NCBI GenBank assembly: GCA_945873715.1
Contig: CAMCFL010000140.1
Coordinates: 1-7,447 of the forward strand
DNA length: 7,447 bases
Direction: 5' to 3'
Source of the DNA: Akkermansia muciniphila
Lineage (GTDB): Bacteria > Verrucomicrobiota > Verrucomicrobiia > Limisphaerales > UBA9464
Shown: one piece after another, positions 1-5,823 of the stretch
How the letters are laid out: each line of letters begins with the position of its first letter
Position numbering within the stretch: position 1 is the first letter of the stretch
Program-made: the position numbers and the translations under genes
The notes under the pieces: generated by a model
Told to the model about the DNA's origin: nothing
Databases searched by the model: none
Seen by the model: the letters and a program-made list of their open reading frames with translations, nothing else

Positions 1-542
1 TGTTGCAGATGCAGTTGGCGACGGCGCTGGCCGTGGAACCTTTGGAGTTCGGCGTCGCCTCGCAGGCGTGGAACCGCCGGTACCCCACGGATCCGGGCCT
101 CGACCTGGTCGCCTTCGAAAAATGGTCCGCCCGGGGCGAGCACGGAGCAGCAGCCTCCGCCTTGGGCCGACTGGAGGAGTTTGTCGGGGGTGACCATTAT
201 CTTCGGGCACTCCGTGGCGTCCAGTTGGCCCGGGCAGGGCAGGTGGACCTGGGAAGGCGATTGGCCGAGGACGCGGTGGGGGCCGAACCGGACCTCGTCA
301 CCGGTTACGATGCCCTGCTGGGAATCGCCATCCGCGCCCGGAACTTTGCCGAGATCGCCCGCGTCCTCGATGACGTGGCCGACCATCTCCCCATCAATCC
401 CCGCGAACTGGTTCAGGCACAGCCGCAGTACGCCGACTTCCTCGCCTCCGCCGAGGGCCGTCAATGGCTGTCGCGCAAACCCGAGATCAACCTCCCTCGC
501 CGACGCCCCATGACCAACGCCCCCGCCCGCCCGCGCAGTTGA
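1..542 (+). CDS. TPR-like helical repeat protein, 3' end (5' truncated by window)
   Basis: The reading frame is open from the left edge (first complete codon at 3) to TGA at 540-542, so the gene almost certainly begins upstream; the TTG at 3 and ATG at 9 are not convincing starts. About 179 residues are visible. The middle part, roughly residues 45-140, alternates small and hydrophobic residues in a helix-turn-helix manner (for example LRALRGVQLARAGQ, then a second helix ending in AEPD, then YDALLGIAIRARNFAEIARV). This looks like two or three tetratricopeptide-type repeats. The last 20 residues are Arg/Pro-rich and probably disordered. TPR proteins act as scaffolds for protein binding; no partner can be named. 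It is separated from the pilus operon by 364 nt, so a shared role is not implied. Family assignment is by pattern only. Confidence 0.6.
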   Translation, partial: LQMQLATALAVEPLEFGVASQAWNRRYPTDPGLDLVAFEKWSARGEHGAAASALGRLEEFVGGDHYLRALRGVQLARAGQVDLGRRLAEDAVGAEPDLVTGYDALLGIAIRARNFAEIARVLDDVADHLPINPRELVQAQPQYADFLASAEGRQWLSRKPEINLPRRRPMTNAPARPRS

Positions 543-906
543 GGACTCGTGGAACTCGTCGCTCGGGGCTTTCAAATCGCCTGAGACGATACTTCTTTCG
601 AAGAAGCAGCCCCTCGTCGACTCGCCGCAGGCCCCCCCAGGCTGCACCGCTCCATTTCATGCGAAAATGTCAGGAATCGGCCGTAAATGCGTCAAGCATA
701 CCCGTTCAACTCCGTAGGGCATTGGCCTGAAATCCAGCAGAGGTGTGTAGGGGTTCTGTAATGCGTGTAAGGAAAAAGCTTCCCAAGAAATCAGTCTCTC
801 TGGTACTCCAGCCACTGTCGAAAGGATGTGTCTCAAGGAGTCTCCCCAGTTTTTCCTCGGTAACCATTCCTTCCCGACAGCGTACCAACACACAGAAATA
901 AGCGTT
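543..906 (+). other. Non-coding leader upstream of the first prepilin gene
   Basis: This 364-nt stretch lies between the TPR-like gene and the first prepilin start. I see no credible gene in it: the frames that cross it overlap real genes or lack family-like sequence. Its right two thirds are more AT-rich than the flanking coding DNA, as expected for a promoter and 5' untranslated region. I could not find a convincing sigma-70 pair of boxes, nor the GG-N10-GC core of a sigma-54 promoter of the kind that often drives pilin genes. A nested inverted repeat at 565-613 is listed separately. An in-frame ATG at 826 would extend the prepilin leader by 27 residues and is not preferred. Confidence 0.5.
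565..613 (+). repeat. Nested inverted repeat, possible terminator-like or regulatory RNA structure
   Basis: GGGGCT at 565-570 is complementary to AGCCCC at 608-613. Inside it, CTTCTT at 592-597 pairs perfectly with AAGAAG at 601-606 around the 3-nt loop TCG. The structure starts 23 nt after the stop of the TPR-like gene, where a transcription end would be expected. However, no T-tract follows, so it is not a standard intrinsic terminator. It could be a 3' end stabiliser, a protein-binding palindrome, or chance. Confidence 0.3.
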
Positions 907-1677
907 ATGAACCTACTTACCAATACTCGGAAACAGTCCGTACGCGGTCTGACCCTGATCGAACTCGTGGTCGTCCTCGCCATCCTGGTGGCGCTCGTCG
1001 GACTCGTCCTCGCGTTCTTCCCCGGACTCGTCGGCCGGGCCAGCTCCTCCACCTCGGCTTCCTCCGCCCAGGACATCGCCCGCGCAGTCCAGATCAATTA
1101 CACGACCAGTCTGAGCTATGGGAATAACTACGATTCTCTAATCAACTCAGCAGCAATCACCACGCTCTACCCGAAGCTCACTGCCGGGTCATCTGCCCAG
1201 ATGGATCCTTACCTGATCACGACTGCAGATGTGACCGCTCTCGGACGACTGGGCATCACCAAGGTACACAATAACCTCCCGACGGTCGCGAACGACGCGA
1301 CGTTCAACGTTAGCGGTCCTGAAGTTAACCTCGTTGCGGGTGTTTATGTTGGTAGCGTTAAACCACTTCAAACGGTTCTGCAAACAACACTTCGGGGTAA
1401 TGTGGCTGTAGGAAGCGACCCTATCTACCTCCTATTGGGAGTGAACAAGCCGGCCACCATAGTCGGTGTGGGTAAAAACCTCCAGGAAGCTCCCGTCCGC
1501 GCCGGCGCCGCGGCGGATGAGAGTCCGGCAGTGAGCTACCAGCGCTATGGTTTGGCCTTCCTGCTCGACACCCCGGCCACGGGTCCCCGCCAGGCGCGTT
1601 TCCTCGGTGCGGTTGCGTTCGGATCCACCGGGATCACGACGGCGGAAGGCAGCCTGCAGCAGTACTACAACAACTGA
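907..1677 (+). CDS. Prepilin-type protein 1 (candidate major pilin/pseudopilin)
   Basis: A 256-residue secreted filament subunit. The 14-residue leader MNLLTNTRKQSVRG is positively charged and ends in Gly. The class III cleavage site follows, giving a mature start LTLIE with the glutamate at +5 needed for subunit packing and N-methylation. A hydrophobic helix (about residues 15-38) would anchor the precursor in the inner membrane and later form the filament core. The C-terminal body has no family motif I recognise and lacks the GWRGPY motif of the next two prepilins. An aromatic, hydrophobic stretch near residues 211-222 (YQRYGLAFLLDT) precedes a short tail ending in QQYYNN. ATG 907 was chosen over in-frame ATG 826 because it gives a leader of normal length, although no good Shine-Dalgarno precedes it. 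The gene stands alone between a leader and a strong terminator, which fits a highly expressed major subunit. The middle is clearly less GC-rich than the N-terminal part. Confidence 0.88.
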   Translation: MNLLTNTRKQSVRGLTLIELVVVLAILVALVGLVLAFFPGLVGRASSSTSASSAQDIARAVQINYTTSLSYGNNYDSLINSAAITTLYPKLTAGSSAQMDPYLITTADVTALGRLGITKVHNNLPTVANDATFNVSGPEVNLVAGVYVGSVKPLQTVLQTTLRGNVAVGSDPIYLLLGVNKPATIVGVGKNLQEAPVRAGAAADESPAVSYQRYGLAFLLDTPATGPRQARFLGAVAFGSTGITTAEGSLQQYYNN

Positions 1678-1705
1678 TCTGGCCTTCGGCAGTTCAGAGT
1701 GATCC

Positions 1706-1747
1706 GGTGCCCGCCTGCGGGGATGCGGGCGGGCACCTTTTGTTTTT
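1706..1747 (+). terminator. Rho-independent terminator after prepilin 1
   Basis: GGTGCCCGCC at 1706-1715 is a perfect 10-bp complement of GGCGGGCACC at 1728-1737. The stem can extend four more pairs inward (two of them G-U) to a four-base loop at 1720-1723. It is followed at once by a T-rich tract (TTTTGTTTTT, 1738-1747). It begins 28 nt after the stop codon of prepilin 1. Both stem strength and T-tract are textbook for intrinsic termination, so transcripts from the upstream promoter should largely end here. Confidence 0.9.
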
Positions 1748-1756
1748 GGGAAGCAT

Positions 1757-1795
1757 GCCTGGGACGGGGCCGCGCGGTGGCGGCGGGTCCCAGGC
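1757..1795 (+). repeat. Long GC-rich hairpin directly upstream of the prepilin 2 ribosome binding site
   Basis: GCCTGGGAC at 1757-1765 is a perfect 9-bp complement of GTCCCAGGC at 1787-1795. A second inner stem, GCCGC at 1769-1773 with GCGGC at 1780-1784, encloses a 6-nt loop. The right arm ends where the purine-rich ribosome binding site of prepilin 2 begins. The structure could stabilise a 5' end, mark an RNA processing site, or affect translation start. It has no T-tract, so it is not a second terminator. Confidence 0.6.
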
Positions 1796-1806
1796 GAGAG
1801 GGAGGG
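1796..1806 (+). promoter_or_regulatory. Strong Shine-Dalgarno of prepilin 2
   Basis: A purine run containing GAGAGGGAGGG sits 4 nt before the ATG at 1811. It is the clearest ribosome binding site in the window; the other genes lack a good one. It fixes the prepilin 2 start and implies independent ribosome loading at the head of the downstream gene cluster. Confidence 0.65.
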
Positions 1807-1810
1807 AGCC

Positions 1811-2554
1811 ATGCGACGTTGCACAGTCGGAAATCGGGACTCGGGTTTGACTTTGGTGGAGTTGGTGGTGGTGGTGGCCATCCTGGCGTTCATCGCCGGA
1901 ATGGTTTCATTCAACCTGACTCCCAGCCAGATGACGTTCGGTGGTGCGGGCGGCAACAAGACGGCGGGCCACATTGCCACCGAGGCCACCATGGGACGGT
2001 TGAAAGCGGCCTTGTTCGGATCCGCGGACGCACCCGGCTATTGGCAGGACATGAACCGGGACATGTGGTTCTGGCCGCGCTACGCCGATTGGTTGTCCCG
2101 GCCCCCGACCGATGCTGCGGATATCTGGGGAGCAAGTCCGGAAGCCGCGGCCTATTTCACCTCGTTGATGTCCTATAGTGCGGCGCGCCGCGTGGGATGG
2201 CGTGGGCCGTATGTTCAATTTCAGGGCCAACCCATTCCCCTTGATGTCGGCCGTGGTTATACAGAACGCCTGGGAGGCGGTACGGGAGCCCGTGGCCCGG
2301 TGGATGCCTGGGGCAATCCGATCGTCATGCAGTGGCCCTCCAGCTATTTCGGAGTCAACATTACTGACTTTGAAGGCGCACGAGGGAATGCTGACATGAC
2401 CAGTTTCATTTCCGCCAATTCCCGGTGGGTCTCGCCCGGTCCGGACGGGATCCTTCAATGCGAATTGAATCTGGCATCCCTCCAGACCTACGCCGACTTC
2501 CTGTCGAATCCGGCGCTGGTGGGGGACGATGTGGTGGTCTGGCTGCAGCAGTGA
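1811..2554 (+). CDS. Prepilin-type protein 2 (GspG-like pseudopilin)
   Basis: A 247-residue prepilin. The leader MRRCTVGNRDSG (12 residues, basic) precedes the mature start LTLVE with glutamate at +5, then a long Val/Ile/Ala helix to about residue 35. The globular part has GWRGPY at residues 129-134 and DAWGNP at 165-170. These resemble the GGPYL and DPWGNP elements of GspG-type pseudopilins, where the second lies near the calcium-binding loop. The body is larger than the roughly 140 residues of classical GspG, with a Trp/Tyr-rich insertion between the helix and the motifs. It has a strong ribosome binding site and lies 12 nt upstream of prepilin 3, clearly co-transcribed with it. It may be the true GspG equivalent or a minor tip subunit; the sequence does not decide this. 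Confidence 0.88.
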   Translation: MRRCTVGNRDSGLTLVELVVVVAILAFIAGMVSFNLTPSQMTFGGAGGNKTAGHIATEATMGRLKAALFGSADAPGYWQDMNRDMWFWPRYADWLSRPPTDAADIWGASPEAAAYFTSLMSYSAARRVGWRGPYVQFQGQPIPLDVGRGYTERLGGGTGARGPVDAWGNPIVMQWPSSYFGVNITDFEGARGNADMTSFISANSRWVSPGPDGILQCELNLASLQTYADFLSNPALVGDDVVVWLQQ

Positions 2555-2566
2555 GTTCGCCATGAC

Positions 2567-3688
2567 ATGAACCCGTCCATTTCAGCATCCGGTCAAAAGG
2601 GGCAGGGGGGGATGACGTTGCTGGAGTTGCTGGTCGTGGTCGCCATCCTGGCGGTGCTGGCGACGGTCGCGATCCAGTCCACCACGGACATTGGGAATCA
2701 GACCCGGTACGATGCCACGCAGAAATCGATCGGTGCATTTCGGACTGCGGTTCTTGGGCCCCCGGGCCAGACGGCTCCGGATGGTGCGCTGATGGCGACC
2801 GGTTTTATTGCGGATATGGGACGGGTCCCGCGGTCGCGGAACCTCACTCACCCTGAGTTCGGAGAGGTTCCGGATTTGACGGAGCTCTACTCTGAATCTC
2901 TGCCTTCCGGGCTCAAGGCGTATGCCCTGCACACGGCAGGCGAGGGCAATGTGGCGTTGACTGCGATCACAGCGGTCTCTCTCAACACGATTGCGGAGAG
3001 GACTGCTCTCTATGATGCCACTGTCAAGATTCCTGCCGGGTGGCGCGGGCCCTACCTCCGTAAACCTCCGACGGAGCTAACGTTGGTCGATGGATGGCAG
3101 AAACCACTAGTCAGCCGCGTGGACATGGGTTCGACCTTGGCAGAATTGCAAGCATGGCCAACGATGCTTCTGCGATTCCGTACGGGCGAGCAATTCGAGT
3201 TGCAAGAAGACGCAAATTATACCGCCATCACCGAGACAAACCGTGATGTCGTTGGAGTATTCTCAGTTTCTGGCTTTGAGGGAGCTCCCGCCTCGACCGA
3301 TGCCTATTCCGGGCGTTTCTATTCAACGATCCAGAACAATGAGTACCAAGTGAAACTTGTGGTCTCTGTCGCTATCCCTACTTCTGGAATCTATCCATCT
3401 CTTAAGGCTGCAAGCAGTTATATACTGATCAGCCTCTTTGGTCCAAATCCGGAAGTGGCATCTGCATCTGACGGCAGGCCGGTCCGGGCTTGGGTACATC
3501 AGATTCCATATACTACTAATACCTCGGATAACGTCTCGGTGGAATTCGACGGGGTCCATGCCCCGACGATTGGGACCCGAGTGATCCGGGCGATTCTGAA
3601 AGGCACCAATGCAATCCCCATCAAAGGCCGCGTCGTCTACGCTCCGATCTCGTCAGGTTCTCAGACCATCAGCATTCAATTTCCATGA
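2567..3688 (+). CDS. Prepilin-type protein 3, long pseudopilin with extra C-terminal beta-rich domain
   Basis: A 373-residue prepilin. The leader ends in QGQGG before the mature start MTLLE (glutamate at +5), followed by a hydrophobic helix to about residue 37. GWRGPY at 158-163 and DGWQKP at 175-180 match the motif pair in prepilin 2, so the two are paralogues with a GspG-like core. Unlike ordinary pseudopilins, about 190 residues follow the second motif. Residues about 260-373 alternate polar and hydrophobic residues like a beta-sandwich, with FGPNP at 291-295 and RVIRA at 338-342. This looks like an Ig-like or carboxypeptidase-regulatory-like fold (inference). The low-GC DNA at about 3080-3530 covers much of this C-terminal part. 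ATG 2567 follows the previous stop by 12 nt, with no clear Shine-Dalgarno. The stop overlaps the next start in ATGA. Confidence 0.85.
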   Translation: MNPSISASGQKGQGGMTLLELLVVVAILAVLATVAIQSTTDIGNQTRYDATQKSIGAFRTAVLGPPGQTAPDGALMATGFIADMGRVPRSRNLTHPEFGEVPDLTELYSESLPSGLKAYALHTAGEGNVALTAITAVSLNTIAERTALYDATVKIPAGWRGPYLRKPPTELTLVDGWQKPLVSRVDMGSTLAELQAWPTMLLRFRTGEQFELQEDANYTAITETNRDVVGVFSVSGFEGAPASTDAYSGRFYSTIQNNEYQVKLVVSVAIPTSGIYPSLKAASSYILISLFGPNPEVASASDGRPVRAWVHQIPYTTNTSDNVSVEFDGVHAPTIGTRVIRAILKGTNAIPIKGRVVYAPISSGSQTISIQFP

Positions 3689-5178
3689 ACCTCCAATCCT
3701 TCACCTCCGGGTTGCGGCAGGACGCCGTCACGTTGCTGTTGATCACGCCGACGCGGTTGATCCGGGCGGATTTCGAGGGACGTCGGGAGTTGGTGCTGCG
3801 GCAGATCTGGGAGGCGCGTGCCCCGATGGGAGAGACGCTGCCGGTCTTGGTGGAAGCGGCCTTCATGCTGGGGGTGCCCAAACGGGTGGCGGTCCATGTG
3901 TTGGCGACGGGGGTTTCGACCCAGGTGCTCCAGGTGCCGGCGGGCAAGGTCGCCGGGTTGGAGGGAGACGAACTTTCCAACGCGCTGAGTTTCGAGGCCG
4001 AGGCGATTTCGGGCATCAACCCCTTTGATTCGGCGTTGGCCGCGGTTCCGGCGGGCGGGTCGGGTTCGGACCGTTCCTTCTGGGTGACGCAGATGTCCCA
4101 GGCGGATCTGGGGCAGATGCAGGAATCCCTGTACCAGCGCAAGGCGGTGCTCCGGGGAGTGGTCCACCCGGGGGGACTGCTCCGACCGCTGGGACACTCC
4201 ACTGCCGGGTGGCAGCGGGTGGAATTGTGGAATGATCTGGTCCTGTGCGTGGACGGTTCCGCGCCGCAATCGCCGCGGGCGCACGTGGTGGGTACGGCAC
4301 CTTCGCGAGGATTGTGGCGGCCGCAGGTGGATCAGTGGTTCGGAGAGGCCCTGGGTGAGCGGGTGGTGATGGTGGCAGACAGTTCGTTGATCCAGTTTGC
4401 CGACGGTCCCACCACTTCGTTGGACGAAGAGTTGTTCCTCAAGACCTGGTTGCTGGAATGGGCCACCGAGTTGATGGCCGAGCGGACGCGGATGCCGCTG
4501 GTCAGGCCAACGCCCAAGCCCATGCCGGACGCCCAGCGTGTTGCGCTGGCAGCGTCGCTCGCCCTGGCGGCTGGAGCGGTGTGCGTTGGGCACTATTTCT
4601 TCATGCAACATCGGGAGAAGGTGTTGCGTCGCGAATTGTTCGAGGCCGAACGGCCGGCCAAGGAGATGGCAGAGCATTCAAAGCGGGCGAACGCACTCCA
4701 GAGCGAGTTGGAGCATTCCCGGGGAGAGGCTCGGGAATTGCGCGACCTGCGCGAGTTCTGGAAGGACACCCTGGATCGGGAGCACCGCCGGCATGCAACC
4801 CTGCTGCTGACCCTGGCTCAGGCGACCCCGCCCGAGCTCGCCATCGTCACCATCGACGAATACGCCGGGGAACTGCATCTCACCGGGCTCTCGATGACTC
4901 CCGATGTTCCCGGCTTCGCCACCAATGTGGCGGCGGCGGTGGAGCCCTTTGGCTGGCGGATCGAACCTCCGCGGCGGCGGGCGCTCAATCTGGCTGCCGA
5001 TGGGGGCCCGTGGCAGCTGGATTGGTCCTTGCGGACGGTGATCCAGAATCCGGGCTTGAACACCGAGGGTCAGACCAACGGGGTCCCACCCGCTCCCTCG
5101 GAGGCGGCGCGGGCGGCGAGTGCGGCGGCCCGGACCGCGGCGACCACGCTGGTGGCCGACGGTGTTTCCGGACGGTGA
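3685..5178 (+). CDS. GspL-like / PilM-PilN fusion inner-membrane assembly protein
   Basis: A 497-residue bitopic protein with the GspL layout. Residues 1 to about 280 are cytoplasmic and resemble a degenerate actin-like PilM/GspL domain, including FEAEAISGI at 103-111 and HPGG at 161-164. One transmembrane helix lies at about 286-307. A charged coiled coil spans about 310-365. A periplasmic PilN-like alpha/beta domain follows at about 373-450 (SLLTLAQ-like helix, then alternating strands around IVTIDEY and LHLTGL). An Ala-rich, probably disordered tail covers 468-497. In secretion systems GspL recruits the GspE ATPase and binds GspM; in pili PilM and PilN do this as separate proteins. The start overlaps the prepilin 3 stop by 4 nt, suggesting translational coupling, and the GspM-like gene follows after 27 nt. 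Sequence identity to characterised GspL looks low, so the call rests on architecture and neighbours. Confidence 0.72.
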   Translation: MNLQSFTSGLRQDAVTLLLITPTRLIRADFEGRRELVLRQIWEARAPMGETLPVLVEAAFMLGVPKRVAVHVLATGVSTQVLQVPAGKVAGLEGDELSNALSFEAEAISGINPFDSALAAVPAGGSGSDRSFWVTQMSQADLGQMQESLYQRKAVLRGVVHPGGLLRPLGHSTAGWQRVELWNDLVLCVDGSAPQSPRAHVVGTAPSRGLWRPQVDQWFGEALGERVVMVADSSLIQFADGPTTSLDEELFLKTWLLEWATELMAERTRMPLVRPTPKPMPDAQRVALAASLALAAGAVCVGHYFFMQHREKVLRRELFEAERPAKEMAEHSKRANALQSELEHSRGEARELRDLREFWKDTLDREHRRHATLLLTLAQATPPELAIVTIDEYAGELHLTGLSMTPDVPGFATNVAAAVEPFGWRIEPPRRRALNLAADGGPWQLDWSLRTVIQNPGLNTEGQTNGVPPAPSEAARAASAAARTAATTLVADGVSGR

Positions 5179-5205
5179 TTCCAGTCCATCAACCACGACT
5201 CCACC

Positions 5206-5823
5206 ATGGGAACTTCAGGCGGCATCTCCATCACCCGGCGCGACAAGGTCCTCTTGGTCGCCCTGCCGGCGTTGTTCATCATGATCCTGTACGGCTGGGC
5301 TTTCACGAAGGCGCCCATCCAGCGCCTGAAGGGTCTGGACCAACAGGTGCAGATGGCCAGGTCAAAGGCACCGAGGCAGATCGATGTGGAGTCGGAGCGG
5401 GTCCGTGGGATCCTGCTGACTCGGGAGTTGGAAAAGGCCCGGGCGGAGTTGAAGCCGCTCCGGGATGAGTTGGGCCGGCTCACCTCCTCCTGGACCAACA
5501 GCAACGACCGACTTCTGGGCAGCGACATGCTGTCAGCCCTCTGGTCCCGACACGGTCTCCGGTTGCAGGAGCAGTCCTCGCTGACCAATGAATCGGTGCT
5601 GGCACCCGCGCTTCAACAATTGGCCGACCGCGCCCGTTCGACCCTGGGCCCGGGTCGCTATCCGGTTCTCTGGGAAGTCCGCCTCCAAGGCGGGTTCCTC
5701 AACATGCTCGAAGCCCTCGATGAACTTTCCCGCTCCGATGTTGCCGCCGTTCCAGTGGCACTGGAGATGTCCGACACCCCCAATCAGCCAGGCAAAACGT
5801 GGAAAATTCGACTCTGGCAGTAG
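5206..5823 (+). CDS. GspM/PilO-like inner-membrane protein
   Basis: A 205-residue protein with the usual size and plan of GspM and PilO. A short cytoplasmic N-terminus carries ITRRDKVLL, like the S-x-R-E-R-x-L start of GspM. One membrane helix spans about residues 15-33. A coiled coil of charged heptads runs from about 37 to 90. A periplasmic domain follows, whose last part (about 150-205) alternates strands and a helix in a ferredoxin-like way and ends in WKIRLW. Such proteins pair with GspL or PilN to form the periplasmic ring of the assembly platform. It lies 27 nt after the GspL-like gene, and its last 25 nt are shared with the PilT-like gene in another frame. No Shine-Dalgarno is seen before ATG 5206. 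Primary sequence is weakly conserved in this family, so the name depends on topology and position. Confidence 0.68.
   Translation: MGTSGGISITRRDKVLLVALPALFIMILYGWAFTKAPIQRLKGLDQQVQMARSKAPRQIDVESERVRGILLTRELEKARAELKPLRDELGRLTSSWTNSNDRLLGSDMLSALWSRHGLRLQEQSSLTNESVLAPALQQLADRARSTLGPGRYPVLWEVRLQGGFLNMLEALDELSRSDVAAVPVALEMSDTPNQPGKTWKIRLWQ

Noticed and set aside
464..730. Short open frame of 88 codons spanning the end of the TPR-like gene and the leader.
   Set aside because: Pro/Arg-rich, overlaps the TPR-like gene in another frame, and has no ribosome binding site or recognisable domain.
803..818. Possible sigma-54 promoter around TGGTAC near 801-818.
   Set aside because: The required GC at the -12 element is not at the correct spacing, so the match is no better than chance.
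826..906. Upstream in-frame ATG at 826 as the start of prepilin 1.
   Set aside because: It would give a leader of about 41 residues before the cleavage site; ATG 907 gives a basic leader of 14 residues as is typical.
657..1097. Open frame of 146 codons on the minus strand across the leader and prepilin 1 start.
   Set aside because: It runs antisense to the well-supported prepilin start, has no recognisable domain and no ribosome binding site; it is explained by GC-rich codon structure.
3676..4677. Minus-strand open frame of 333 codons opposite the GspL-like gene.
   Set aside because: Its composition is rich in Arg, His, Gln and Pro, as expected of an antisense shadow of a GC-rich gene, and it conflicts with a plus-strand gene of clear architecture.
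4458..5468. Plus-strand open frame of 336 codons overlapping the GspL-like and GspM-like genes.
   Set aside because: The translation is Gly/Arg/Ala-rich without domain signals and it overlaps two better-supported genes in another frame.
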